Shown: positions 48,243 through 59,756 of the stretch, in pieces
Layout of the letters: the number at the start of each line of letters is the position of its first letter
Position numbering within the stretch: position 1 is the first letter of the stretch
NCBI GenBank assembly: GCA_964019415.1
Contig: OZ025879.1
Coordinates: 3,202,737 to 3,266,736, forward strand
Length of the DNA stretch: 64,000 bases
Origin: Ianthella basta
Lineage: Eukaryota > Porifera > Demospongiae > Verongiida > Ianthellidae
Direction of reading: 5' to 3'
The notes under the pieces: generated by a model
The model's input: the letters and a program-made list of their open reading frames with translations, nothing else
What the model was told of the DNA's origin: nothing
Database searches by the model: none
Program-made: the position numbers and the translations under genes

Positions 48243-51200
48243 CTACTTCCTCTGATGTCTGTCCTCCAATAAAGCCCCCTCAATGCTATCTGCTACGTCA
48301 TGTCCTACACAGTCCTCTACAGCAGACAAAACTGAGGACCACGTGCGAGGGGATTCCCCTGTACCTCTAGCTTCCTGCAACCAATATTCAAACATCTCCA
48401 GACAACACAGATTCACATCCTGAGACTCTGTGGCTTTGAAAGTTTTCAAAATGGCAGCCTCCATTCCCAGATGGACCCCAAGTTGCAGCCATTTGCTGGC
48501 AACTGAAGGGACCACCTTCTTCAAAAGAGGTACAGCAGTGGGTTTGCTGTCGAGAAAATTATCTCTTAGGGGGGTCCAGCAAGGCGAGGTAGAGGAGGTA
48601 CCTACATATGTATGTGGGAGTGACAGAAGTTGGCAATTAATGAAATCATTAGGACCCACTAGAAAATGGATGAAGTGACATAGCTACAGAACGTATGTAA
48701 ATGGAAAGTTGACTTGTGTTAGGGTCCGTTTGTACGAATATTAGTGATAAAGAAGAAAGAACCAGTAGAGGAACCAAAGCAGTATCAATTACCAGTACAA
48801 GAAATGGTATGACATGTCCTGACAAATTTTAAAATGCCCATTAAATTTATGCCACCTGATCAAGCTCCACACTTGTTCTGTGTGCCAACAGTATGATACT
48901 GCTGTTCATTTGGGCCAAGGAAGACATATGTATCTTACTATTCAGAAATAAAAGGATGCTAACAATCTGACCATCTTAGAGCTTTAGTTTGAAATACTTA
49001 AGTTTTGTATACATTTCACAATGGTATGCTTAGGCCATCACTAAAATGGCTGCTGCACACAGTGGTTCAGCTATATGTTCTACTCGCTCAGAATCATATT
49101 GAGAATGGTCAGAGGTTTACATAATGACAAGTCAAATCAGAGTGAAGCGAAGTATGAACAAAACCTCACCAAGAAATGTTAATGTTTAACATAAAGCAGA
49201 AATGAAACAACAAGTGGTAAAAATAAACTTGGAAATACTAGGAAATTAGGAAGCATCCAATATCTATCTATGCAACTTTGAGGCTCCATACCAGCCCTAC
49301 TGTATAATCCCAATCATGCACAGTGGTTTACTACATTTTGATCGTAGTAGTCCTCACCTTCCTCCTTGGGATCCAGTCTTGTCATAATCTGTTTGGCCAC
49401 CTCTGGTCCCACTGCATCTCCCACCTTGTCAAGCACCACCCCCCAGGTTCGGGGGAGGGACCCAGTCCCAGGCAACCTCTGCAACCATTGGTTGAACAGC
49501 TCGCGACAGCACACCTCAACATGGCCTCGCTTACTGGTAGCAATTGCAGCTCGCTTCTCATATGACACCAGCAGGTAGTCCGCAACTGCCTCCCACTGGG
49601 CAGCTGCAAAAGGGACCACATGCTCCCGCAGAGTGGCTAGTTCAGGTGTGCTCTGCAGGAGGGGGGCAGAACTAACTGGTACAATATCTCTACCTTGTAG
49701 ACTTGATTGGATCTGTTCCACTGCAACCTGGCCACAGGCCTTCTCGACAGCCTCCAAGACCACACCAACCTCCCTTCTTTTCCATCCAGTGCCACGGTCA
49801 TGCCTCAACCAGCAGTGGAGAGACTCATGGCAACAGTCACTAATTAAATCTCGTTTTTGAACTTCAATTACATCTAGTACTGTTGAGCTGACATCCAGGT
49901 ACAGTGCAAAGTCATACCACTTCACTCCAACATGGTACACCACATGGGAGAGAAATTGGGGTGACAGCTGGGATGAGGGAGGAGTGGGAGTAGGTGCTCC
50001 TGCAGAACAAGGGATTAAGGGAGAGGGGGAGGGGAGCTGCATGGGTGTCTTCCACTTGTATGAAAGCACATGATGTACATATTTTCAACCCTACCCTAGC
50101 CCTTATCATACATCTTCTCTCTGTGTCAAGGCTACACACACTCCTCAAAGTAGACACAAGTCAGCAAGTGGAATAACGGATAACAAATTAACATACCATT
50201 TACCACTGGACAGTGAAGGGGTACACTTGGAGCTGTGAAGATGGTTTGAACCTGTGCATGAGGGTGGAGGGGATGTCTCAGTAGTCTACATACACAACAC
50301 TGTGACCACATTGCTTGTATATACTGTACAATAACATTATACAGTAAATTAACTGTACAACCACCTAATGTCTCACCTCACTTCCTTCTGTGGCAAGGAT
50401 GTCTTGTGTCAGCTGCTCCATTGTATGCTTCGTCTCATAATGGCCAATTACCTGCAATAGCACTCTCCAGCTAGCTGCATCATTGTGCTCCAACCAATAG
50501 CTAAGCACTTTGCGATACCTATCTCTTAATCGAGCTTGGTCATGTTCCAAATACACTAAAGTGGAAGTGGGGACACCCAATCTAATGCCAACCTCTTCCC
50601 AATTGCCAACGTCGACCTTTGGTAGCACTACTCTGACAATGACAGGTAGTTCTGGTCTGTGGTTCAACACCTTCTGCTCATAGAGGTGGGACTCCTCTGT
50701 GGATATACCTTGTTCAGCTGTGATGGTCTTTCCTCGTATTTGGCTGAGTACTGCCTGCACTGCTTGCTGCCCAAGTGAACCAGAGGATTCCAGTTTCATC
50801 AGTTCCTGGTATATTCGGAGGATGGCTGATCCATGCTGTTCATTAACTTCTTGTGGGAGCTCTGCCCATATGCCATGTCTCCCTCCAGCTCCAGTGATGA
50901 TTGTGACTGCCTTATCAAGTCCAAACCGTTTCGCTAGGTCCAGAGGACTCAGCCCATTGGGAAGGCAATCGTTTAGGAAGTAGCGAAATGAGCCCCTGGT
51001 TGTAAGTACACTAATCACCTCATCATACTTGCAGCTGCTACAATACATGCAAACATGATAAAAACCTTTTGTGTACCTCATTGCAATGATGGCCAATTGT
51101 AGGGGGTTCAGTTCACACTCAGGCAGTACCTGCTGAAGAAGGCTATCAGATTGTTTAAATGGCACTGGAAATAACTGCTTCAAGTGATGATAGAAATGGC

Positions 51201-53373
51201 CAGGCTTAATGGGGTATTTAAGAATTTCACTCAAGCATTCCAAAACCAGCACATCACCGTGTATTGCAGCTAAGCAAACCAGATTATTTAGGTCGATTAG
51301 CTGGTGCCTAGAGAAAACAGTCAGTATCTGTTTCAGTTTGTTTGGTACTCGTACCTTATTCATGTCCAAACTATTGAGAAACAAGATTGTCTCAAACATG
51401 GAAATAGTACCACCATGCTTTGAAAAGATGTATGGAGACTCAATCTTAATACCAAGCTTTTTACAGAGAGCAAAGTCAACAATCAACTCATCTGGTCTGC
51501 GAATATCTGCATAAAATATCCTTAGAACATTTAGTGGAGTCCCAAGCAGTGGTGCTTCTGCGACTGTATTAGCACCTAGCTCCAGAAGTGCCTTGATACA
51601 ACCAAGATTTTGACAGCTAACTGCATAATGCAGTGGTGTGAGTCCATACACATCTTGCTGATCAATATGGAATCTCCTTTCTGCCAAAAGACGAAGCAAT
51701 CGAGCTTCCCCTCCCATTGATAGCACATGAATAATTGTTTTGCCATCCATAGTTACCCCTTTCACAGGAAATCCTTGTTTCATCATCATCTCTACAATTT
51801 TCCAGTGGCCACCTGCTGCAGCAGCTAGAACAGGGCGACCAAAGGTACCACCAGCTCTAGTTTTATCTGCTCCATGCTCGACCAACTTTAGCACTGTCTT
51901 CTCAAACCCACACTTGGCTGCAACATCCAATGGAGTATTGCCACGATTGTCTGTAGGATTCACATCACACCCTTTGCTCAATAATTCCTCTATAACTTTA
52001 TCATGTCCATACAATGCAGCACAATGCAATACACTGTAACGATTGCCAACTACAGCATTCACAGAACAGCCTTCCATCAACATAGCCTTCACTGTTGACA
52101 CATGATCATGTGCAGCAGCTTGATGAAGAGGAGTACCTAAATCATCACTGAATATGTCTTTTTCGGCTCCTTGTCTGATTAACTCCAAAGCTGCCTTAGT
52201 TTTTCCCACTGCTGCTGCTACATGCAGGGGTGTTGTACCATTGATGGCTTTTGCATTAATGTCACACTCCATACTCAACAGTTCTCTAATTACCTCAGCA
52301 TTGCCACCTTCAGCAGCATAGTGCATAACACTCGCACCCTTGCCATCCACCACATCAACCAGACAACCTTCCTTCAACATTGCCCTCACAATTTTCACAC
52401 AGCCACTCAGTGCAGCTCGATGAAGTGGAGTACCAAACTTACTGGAAAATATGTCTTTCTTGGCTCCAAATTTAATGAGCTCCAATGCTGCATCAGTATT
52501 TCCTTCACATGCTGCCACATGCAACGGAGACTCACCATTATCATCCACTGCATTAATGTCACTCTGCCTATTCAACAAAGTCCTGATAGCTTCAACGTTT
52601 CCACGTTGAGCTGCATAATGCAAAATGCTGGCACCTGTACCATCCACAGCGTTAGCAGGACAGCCTTCCTTCAACATTGCCTTCAGAGTTAAAACTTGAC
52701 CAAATACTGCAGCATGATGAAGTGGAGTAGAAACATGCTTTCCACCAACTTTGGCCCTATCTGCTCCAAGTCTAATGAGCTCTAATGCCACCTTAGTGTT
52801 CCCTTTCACTGCTGCTACATGTAGTGGGGTCCTACCCTCGTTGTCTGTTGCATTAATGCTGCACCCGTTACTCAGCACCTCTCTGATCACTTCAACATTA
52901 TCACCAAGAGCTGCAAAATGCAACACACTCAACCCCCTGCTATCTATTGCATTCACAGGACAACCTGCTTCCAACATTGCCTTCACAGTTGACATATGAC
53001 CAAGTGCAACAGCTTGATGAAGAGGAGTACCTATTGCACCGGCACCAATCGCCTTCTCTGCTCTTTGCCTGATCAATTCCAATGCTGCCTTAGTTTTCCC
53101 TCCTACTGCTGCCACATGCAGGGGAGTCCTACCATAATTGTCTATTGCATTAATGTCACACTCCTTACTCAACAATTCCCTGATAACTTCAACACTGCCA
53201 TGTTGAGCTGCATAATGCAAAGCACTCCAACCATTGCTATCCACAATGCCCACAGGGCAGCCTTCATTCAATATTGCCTTTACAAGTGACAAGCATCCAT
53301 CACCTGCGGCTTTACGAAGCAGAGTGCCAAGCACAGCAACAACTTTGGCCCGATCATCCTGACACTGCATCAT
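48243..53373 (-). CDS. ankyrin-repeat protein with four death domains, about 1,359 residues
   Basis: Four exons join in phase on the minus strand: 53373-50377, 50285-50204, 49999-49358 and 48601-48243 (stop TAG). The 2,997-nt first exon encodes about 18 ankyrin repeats (roughly residues 15-620) in three-repeat blocks of about 100 residues. A degenerate repeat region follows, then death domain 1 (about 905-990, VRVVLPKVDVGNWEEVG). Exon 3 carries death domains 2 and 3 (GVKWYDFALYLDV; PGTGSLPRTWGVVLDKVG). Exon 4 carries death domain 4 (VASKWLQLGVHLG; GTGESPRTWSSVLSAV). Such proteins act as intracellular scaffolds that assemble signalling complexes through death-domain contacts. That role is inferred from the family; partners are unknown. 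There is no signal peptide or membrane segment. Start ATG 53373 follows an in-frame stop at 53392, but a further 5' exon cannot be excluded. Confidence 0.88.
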
Positions 53374-54119
53374 GGCCAAAACTGCTTGTGTTCAACCTTG
53401 TCCACCTACCCTGTGAAATCGAGAAAATTGAGCATTGATGCTAGCCAAAGTGCATGTGTCCAACCATAACAGTGGAAATAGTAGAGAACTGTTAATATAT
53501 TACAACATTTGTGCCTTTCAGCTGACAAAAAAATACATAACAGGTAGGTGAAATGTTTGTGGGTGACCAATTTTACGAATAAACCATAAGCTGTGAAATT
53601 TATTCTATGCAATGATTTCTACATAAGTCAGGTGTAGCTTGACCCTCACACATGCATGACTATTATTCCTTTCACATGGACCTGTTTAACCTGGGTTAAA
53701 CCCGGTATTGACCAGGGTTAACTCGTTCACATGCAAGTACAGAAGCGAGTCGAACCAGGTCGAACCTGATTTACCCAACTGGGTTTGACCTTAGTCTCCA
53801 GCAGGGTCAAACCCGGGTACAAGGGTACAATACATGGTGGATGCGGACGACTTGGACTGAGGGCAAGAATTCAGCTGTACTGGCAAAGTGGGCAGATGCA
53901 GGTGGCCAGTGACAACTACTCGGGTAGTTATCAATGTTGGAGCAGTCAGGGAGATGGTGTATGAGTTGCACAGGTCAGAAATCAAACAACCAGCTCAAAG
54001 CCACTTACTTCTCGCCCTCGCACACTTAATTTTCTTTTACTTCTGAGGTGCACACTTGAGGTTTGAATTGATTGCAGGGAGACTATGTCAATTCCTACGT
54101 ATATATATATATATACATA
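53374..54119. other. intergenic region with an imperfect palindrome
   Basis: No gene seen. About 53676-53830 contains opposed blocks (AACCTGGGTTAAACCCGG, GGTTAACTCG, GCGAGTCGAACCAGGT, GTCAAACCCGGGT) that could form a weak hairpin of an old MITE. The 5' sequence of the ankyrin/death-domain gene should begin just right of 53373. Confidence 0.4.
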
Positions 54120-54736
54120 CTAGTGGACAGACCCGCCCTTCGGGCAGGTCTCTCCATGTGCTCGGCGTATGCCAGCTGACCGGACACAGGCTGGTAATGC
54201 CATTGCTACTCAGGCCCCAGCTAGTAATGCACTGGCTGGGCATGCATGCTCTGGCAAAGGATAGTCCAGGCTGGCCTGGTCATGTCAGTGTGACTGACCT
54301 AACATGTGTGCATGCAATTTATATGGAAGATCACCGTAGACAAACAATGGATAGTTGTAAGAACCTGATGGTTCCTGTGTGTATATATGCAGGCTTTCTG
54401 CAATGGAAAGCTATATAATGTACACAGGAATGCTATAATTTATATGTACAAAGGAAAGCTATATGTGTACAAAGAATGTTACTGTGTGTAGCTACATGCT
54501 GATGGTTATAGCTATAGTACTTCTCTATAAACAACATTCCTGGTCTCACCACCAGGTGCATAAATGAAAAGGTTGTTAGGACAGCCAACTCTGGAGCAAC
54601 CCATGTAGAATTGACCATGAGCAAAGCAGTATGGTTCAAGGTATAGCCCAGTGACTTTCAAACTTTGGCCTTGGGCTTTACTGATCGACATTGCAAAACA
54701 ACGCAAACGCCTAGGATACGGCATACTTTCTTCCAA
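54120..54736 (-). mobile_element. Helitron 3' part: helicase C-terminus and terminal hairpin
   Basis: A minus-strand reading (54736-54512) ends in the last Pif1-like helicase motifs typical of Helitrons: FAMSISKAQGQSLK, FAHGQFYMGCSRVG and NLFIYAPGGETRNVVYREVL. About 390 bases further on (54149-54131) is a GC hairpin, ACCTGCCCGAAGGGCGGGT, followed by TCTGTCCA and the terminus CTAG before T (54120/54119). Helitrons insert between A and T and end in CTRR, so this is a genuine-looking 3' end. The Rep domain and most of the helicase are missing to the right, so the copy is truncated and immobile by itself. Confidence 0.8.
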
Positions 54737-54744
54737 GATCCAAG

Positions 54745-54915
54745 ATGGCCAACGGTCGGCTCATCCTGTTTTTTTGCCGCGCGCTCCTTGGCAGCAGCTT
54801 ATTTCAGTACGTCTACCACCTTATATTGAGATGGGGTACAGAGTGCGACGGATGGGAACATTTGGTTGCTATTCGTCGACGCTCGTGGGAGGAGGAGTTC
54901 GTGAACAACGGTTAG
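54745..54915 (+). pseudogene. duplicated small coding unit, copy 1 (56 codons)
   Basis: Begins AAGATGGCC and reads MANGRLILFFCRALLGSSLF, then QYVYHLILRW, ending EEEFVNNG before TAG. It aligns in frame with the unit exactly 240 bases downstream. The AAGATGGC context looks like a real animal translation start. The product is unrecognised. It lies beside the truncated Helitron and may be a captured 5' exon. Confidence 0.35.
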
Positions 54916-54984
54916 AGTTCTTCTTTTGTATTGGCAGCATAGGAGCGTGCGCGGAAAACCGTATATTTTCTCCGTAAATCCAAG

Positions 54985-55197
54985 ATGGCGGATGGTCGTT
55001 TTGAGGTTTTTCGCCGCGCGCTCCTCGGCAGGGGCCTCTTCGCGCACGTCGCCCCCCTTAGATTGAGACCGGGTGTGGCGTCCGTAATCTGGGAAAGTTT
55101 GGTGTCGTTGCATCGTTGCTCGCGGGAGGACTTTGCGGACAACCGTTCTGCTCAATCCCTCTTTATATACAGTGCAAGTTACAATATACACCACTAA
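54985..55197 (+). CDS. duplicated small coding unit, copy 2 (70 codons), unknown
   Basis: Begins AAGATGGCGG and reads MADGRFEVFRRALLGRGLFA, then HVAPLRLRPG, SVIWESLVSLHRCSREDFAD and a stop after YNIHH. The first ~56 residues match copy 1 in the RALLG, LF, L-LR and E-LV positions. The GC-rich start may be a first exon; no downstream exon could be linked. It may be a host gene fragment or transposon 5' sequence. No function is proposed. Confidence 0.3.
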   Translation: MADGRFEVFRRALLGRGLFAHVAPLRLRPGVASVIWESLVSLHRCSREDFADNRSAQSLFIYSASYNIHH

Positions 55198-55439
55198 TCT
55201 AAAGTAAATAATAAAAATAAATAAATAAATAACTCACAGGGGGGATTGGTGGCCCTCATGAACATGTGCTAGGTATGGATTTGAAGTACGGGAGATTTTA
55301 AGACTTTTAAATGAGATGAAATTTTTAATTAAGTCTTCATTCTTCTACAAGCAGCCTGCAAAATGCTAATATAAATGCACATAGAACACTTAATGTATGG
55401 CGCATTTATATTGATGCATAGTGGTATCTTGTATATTAA

Positions 55440-55800
55440 TGCAACTGGGCTTGTTGAGATGTGAAACTTGGTGGACACGTCCAAGTGGTCCACCTTCCTA
55501 TGTTATTAGCAGGATTTCTTAATTAGTCTCAAAATGGCTGACATGTGAGGTGTATGATTTATTCAACCAGCCAGGCCCGCTCAGTCATGACACTTGGTGG
55601 ACCTAGCCAGATAATCCAACTGTTCATGTCATTAGCAGGATTTCTTAATTAGTCGCAAAATGGCCGAGAAAAGTGAGGTTCATTGCATATCCCACCAACC
55701 CGGCCCCGCTAAGTCGTGATACTAAGTGGACATGGTTAGATGGCTCATTTGCTCATGTCATTAGCAGGATTGCTTAATTAGTCACAAAATGGAGGCAATG
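55440..55800. repeat. about 120-base tandem repeat, three copies
   Basis: Each unit holds ACTTGGTGGAC, ATGTCATTAGCAGGATTTC and TTAATTAGTCGCAAAATGG in order. The three copies have diverged by perhaps 20-25 percent. Confidence 0.75.
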
Positions 55801-56055
55801 TTTTGAACAATCACATTTTGACACCAATTTGTAGGCATTTGCCGCTATGCTGGAGCAGAGCAGCACCCACATGTGCACTTGTTCACAACTATCCAGCCAC
55901 ACCATCCAGCTACTGTACCACCAATAGATAAATACAACCACCATCACCACCACCACAGTGGAAGTTGCAATGAGTAGTATATTATGTGCTACAGCTGCAA
56001 GAAAACATACCACCACATCAGCCGCTGCTACCACCTACTACTACCACCACCACAC

Positions 56056-56400
56056 AGTGCAAGTTACAATATTGCAGCCACCACCACCTGTGCCAGTAGA
56101 GTATCTGCGCCAGTTGGTCACAGAAAAGACCACCAGTGCAAGTTACAGTAGCCACCACCACATGTGCCAGTAGAGTCTCTGCGCCAGTTGGTCACAGAAA
56201 AAGACCATCAGTGCAAGTTACAGTAGCCACCACCACATGTGCCAGTAGAGTATCTGCGCTAGTTGGTCATAGAAAAATACCACCAGTGCAAGTTACAGTG
56301 GCCCCGGGCCAGTACACGCACCATTCACACCACGATGTGCCAGAAAGTTAATGCGCTCAATGGCTGAAGAAAAAGACCACCAGTGCAAGTTACAGCCAGT
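56056..56400. repeat. about 75-base tandem repeat, four to five copies
   Basis: Units share CCAGTGCAAGTTACAGTAGC, CACCACCACATGTGCCAGTA and TCTGCGCCAGTTGGTCACAG. A CCA/CAC-rich lead-in starts near 55915. Short ORFs across it are repeat artefacts. Confidence 0.8.
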
Positions 56401-56434
56401 CAGAACCTGCACCGCCGCCATTGGAGTTCACGCT

Positions 56435-56536
56435 GCAGCAAGTAAATGTAACTTGCCTAAGGGCATGCCATTGAATTTCTTCCCATGCACCCTCAATTCA
56501 ATGGCATGCCCTTAGGCAAGCTTACATTTGCTTGCT
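56435..56536. mobile_element. hairpin at the 5' edge of a LINE copy
   Basis: Arms of about 41 bases: GCAGCAAGTAAATGTAACTT and GCCTAAGGGCATGCCATTGA on the left, complemented by ATTCAATGGCATGCCCTTAG and GCTTACATTTGCTTGCTG on the right, with a 20-base loop. The LINE sequence begins where the right arm ends. It may be a foldback element or an inversion/duplication formed when the LINE inserted. Confidence 0.65.
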
Positions 56537-58893
56537 GAAATCTGTTCCATCTTCAATTAAGCGTAGATCATTTAAGCATTTCTCTGAAGCTGATTTTGTT
56601 GAAGATCTCTGGACTGTGCCATGGTGCATTGTTGATCTGTTTGATGATGCTGATTACAAAGTGAGTGCTTTCAACACCCTATTCCAAGAGGTCCTCGAAG
56701 TCCATGCTCCAATCAAGTCTGTTTGAGTGAAGAAGAATCCTGCCCCATGGATATCAAAATCAGTCTGGGATGAGATGGACAAACGAAACAGACTCCTCAA
56801 ACTCCACCGGCGAAATCCATCCTCTCTTCTGTGGGCTCAGTTCAAAGCGCAAAGAAACCATGTGGTCTTTTTACCTCATTTCCACCAAGATCCATCCCTC
56901 CACCTTGTGGAAATCACTTAAACAAACTTGCAGAAAGGACCAAATGAATTGCGGGACTTCCGTCATCCCCGACCACAAGTCCTTCACCAATGTGCTGAAC
57001 AACTACTTTGTCTCAGTCAGTTCCAAGGCCTCACCTCCAGACACTGCTTTGTCCTCTTCTACTTACACTACTTTAGTCCCTGTCCTAAATCTCTCTCCAA
57101 CCCCTCCTGCATGGTGCAAAGAAACTCTTTCGACTTTTAAACCATGATGCGCCACTGGACTTGACATGATTCCTTCATCCACCCTAATTGCTGCCAAGTC
57201 AGTTATCTGCTACCCCTTGTGCTCTATTCTAAACTCCTCCATCTCCTCTTCTGTCTTCCCTCAACCTTGGAAGTGTGCTTCGATCAAGCCTCTGCACAAA
57301 GGTGGGGACCGTGCTACTCCTTCTAACTATCATCCCATCTCTCTTCTTCCTGCTTGCAGTAAACTGTTAGAAAGATGTGTAAATGAGCAACTGACCTCTC
57401 ACCTGCATTCCAACAATCTTGCCTTCCCTCTTCAATCTGGTTTTCGCCCTCAGCACTCAACACAAACACTTCTCCTTCACTGCACTGACTCCTGGTACAA
57501 GGTGCTAGATAGAAAACAGTTTGCTGGTGTTGTTTTCCTTGACACTCCAAAGCCTTTGATTCTGTTAACCATGACCTTCTGTTTGCTAAACTCTCTGTCC
57601 TTGGCCTGTCTTCCTCTACGGTTTCTTGGTTTCGGTCTTATCTTTCTAATAGATCTCAGGTGACACATGTTGGTGACAGCTTCTCTTCAGTTGGCTACCC
57701 TTCCTCTGGTGTCCCACAAGGGACAGTTCTTGGTCCTACCTTATTTTCTGCATTCATCAATGACCTTCCCAAAACACTTCCCCCAGATTCCACTGTCCTT
57801 TTTGCTGATGATACTTCCATCTACATCACTAGCAATAATCTTCCTTCCCTAAATTCTTCTCTTCAACTCTGCCTCAACTTAGCCAACATTTGGATGCTGA
57901 AAAATGGTCTGAAGTTTAATGCTCTGAAGTCAAAGTGTATGCTGATCCACTCATCACGGAAGAAAGTTGATGGTAACCTGGAGCTGTCTATTGATGGTCT
58001 TCCCATTGAACAGGTTCGAGTGATGAAGTTTCTTGGCGTGCTCTTGAATGACGCCTTGACCTGGGGTGACCACATTGCCCACATCAGCACAAAGGTCTCT
58101 TGCAGTTTGAACTTACTTCGGCGTCTATCATGGTTTCTTCCTAAATCCCTTCTTTTGCTCTACTTCAATTGCAAGTCCTATGTCATTCCGACCTTTGACT
58201 ATTGTGATGTTGTGTGGTCCAACTGTACCACTTCTGAAGCTAAACATCTTGATACTCTTTTCAATTATGGTTGTCGTCTTGTTCTTCACAAGCCTCGTCT
58301 TTACTCTGCCTCATCTACCAGTCAGGAGCTTCAATTTACAACCTTAAGCGACAGAAGAAAGTTTCACATGTGTCAAACAATGTACAAGTGTTTGAACTCC
58401 CTGTCTCCACCGTACCTGACATGCCTTTTTGACACTCCATCAACCCACTACACACGTGCATCAACCACAAAGCAACTCAACCTCCCTGTAACCTGTTCCT
58501 CCTTTGGACAAAAAGCGTTCAGCTTTGCAGATGCTTTGGTGTGGCGATCCCTACCTGGCCATGTTCGGGTGTCCAAAGACTTTTCTACTTTCTGCAAACT
58601 GTACAATTGATGAGCTAATTTTTCTTTGTATAGACATTTTGCATGAATTACCTCATACATTTCTCTGCCCTTCCTGCATGTACCATACAATTATTGATTT
58701 TGCTCTTTTTAACCTAATATCTGACAAATGTATCTAACTCAAGTCACAAATTTTTCCCACTTATACATCTTTTTCATTTACCTCATCCCACCCTTTTTCT
58801 CCTTTTATTTTGTGGGTGCCTTTGGAGTAGCCTGTGGCTAGTGGTTTTCCCACGTCAAATAAGATTATCGAACCTAACCTAACCTAAGAATGA
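56537..58893 (+). mobile_element. 5'-truncated CR1/L2-like LINE with reverse transcriptase
   Basis: The copy starts in the linker between endonuclease and reverse transcriptase (FVEDLWTVPWCIVDLFDDAD) and runs through the RT: YHPISLLPACSKLLERCVNEQ, SGFRPQHSTQTLL, YPSSGVPQGTVLGPTLFS, catalytic FADDTSIY, then the thumb and C-terminus to a stop at 58608-58610. The last 316 codons (57660-58610) are one open frame. Upstream, in-frame TGA codons at 56724 and about 57145 and at least two frameshifts (near 56770-56900 and 57540) break the gene. The 3' UTR ends near 58892 with three CCTAA units, probably the tail repeat. ORF1 and the endonuclease are absent. Confidence 0.9.
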
Positions 58894-58894
58894 C

Positions 58895-59260
58895 TCTAGC
58901 CGTATAGTTTTGTAGGCGTTCCATTGCACTGGCCTGTGCCACTGTGCACGTACTCCAGACTGCATCAGAATATGTCAAGTGGGGAAGCACGTATGCATTG
59001 TAATACAGAGTGCTTTCCTTGGAAGCAACCAAGCAAGTCTCCTGAGGAGATGGATGCTCTTCGATATCTTTGTATCCACCATCTTGACATGGTTATCTCA
59101 AGAGAGTGTGTTGTTCACCATCACACCTAGGAACTTGTGGCAGCATACTTGCTCAATGGGAGTACCGCTGAGATGGACATCGATAGGTGGAAGGAACTTA
59201 CGTCGGCAGGAATGGATGAGCATCACCTTCGTTTTAGCTACATTCACCTTTCCTGCCTAC
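58895..59260 (-). mobile_element. second LINE fragment, RT thumb region
   Basis: Read on the minus strand, it resembles the same part of the neighbouring LINE protein: KTKVMLIHSCRRKF, GTPIEQVCCHKFLGVMVNN, LLRRLAWLLPRKAL. The order and spacing are right, but stops and frame changes interrupt it. It meets the first LINE tail to tail at about 58894. Sequence from 59260 to 59756 has no further recognisable content. Confidence 0.7.
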
Positions 59261-59756
59261 CATGCTTTCTCCTTCTCTCTTGTCTTCACTCTAAGGCAGA
59301 CCAATTGGGCTAGCAGATTGTCTGCTATGGTATTCCTTACCTTGGCAACCAGTACTGACTCGATTTTAGTACCCTTAGTGTTCAAGTCCTCACTATAAAC
59401 TCCTTTCGAAGTAATTTTCGTAAGTCTTGAGTGGTCGCTAAATGCAGTTCCTATCTTCTATATGCATCTGTGTCTGTGCAGACTGTCTGCAATACAGAAA
59501 GTACCTTTAGATAGCCTCTCTAATAACTTAACCTTGTGCCATCAGCATAACAACTTAGCTTTGGGCTCAGGATCTCAAACAACTTAGCTTCAGGCTGTCT
59601 CTACAAGACCTTAGCTAATGAATTCAAATTGAATTAGGGTTAAAGTGCCACTGAAGCGAAATTTTTTATTTCATTTTTAAGTAGTACAAACCTTCCTAAG
59701 ACAAACTGCCTATCCTTTGTGTTGACGAAAATAGCTCCTTCATACCATTTTTGACG

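Noticed and set aside
53676-53830. Foldback transposon
   Set aside because: Blocks of GGGTTAAACCC-like sequence pair poorly and no flanking duplication is visible; kept only as a remark.
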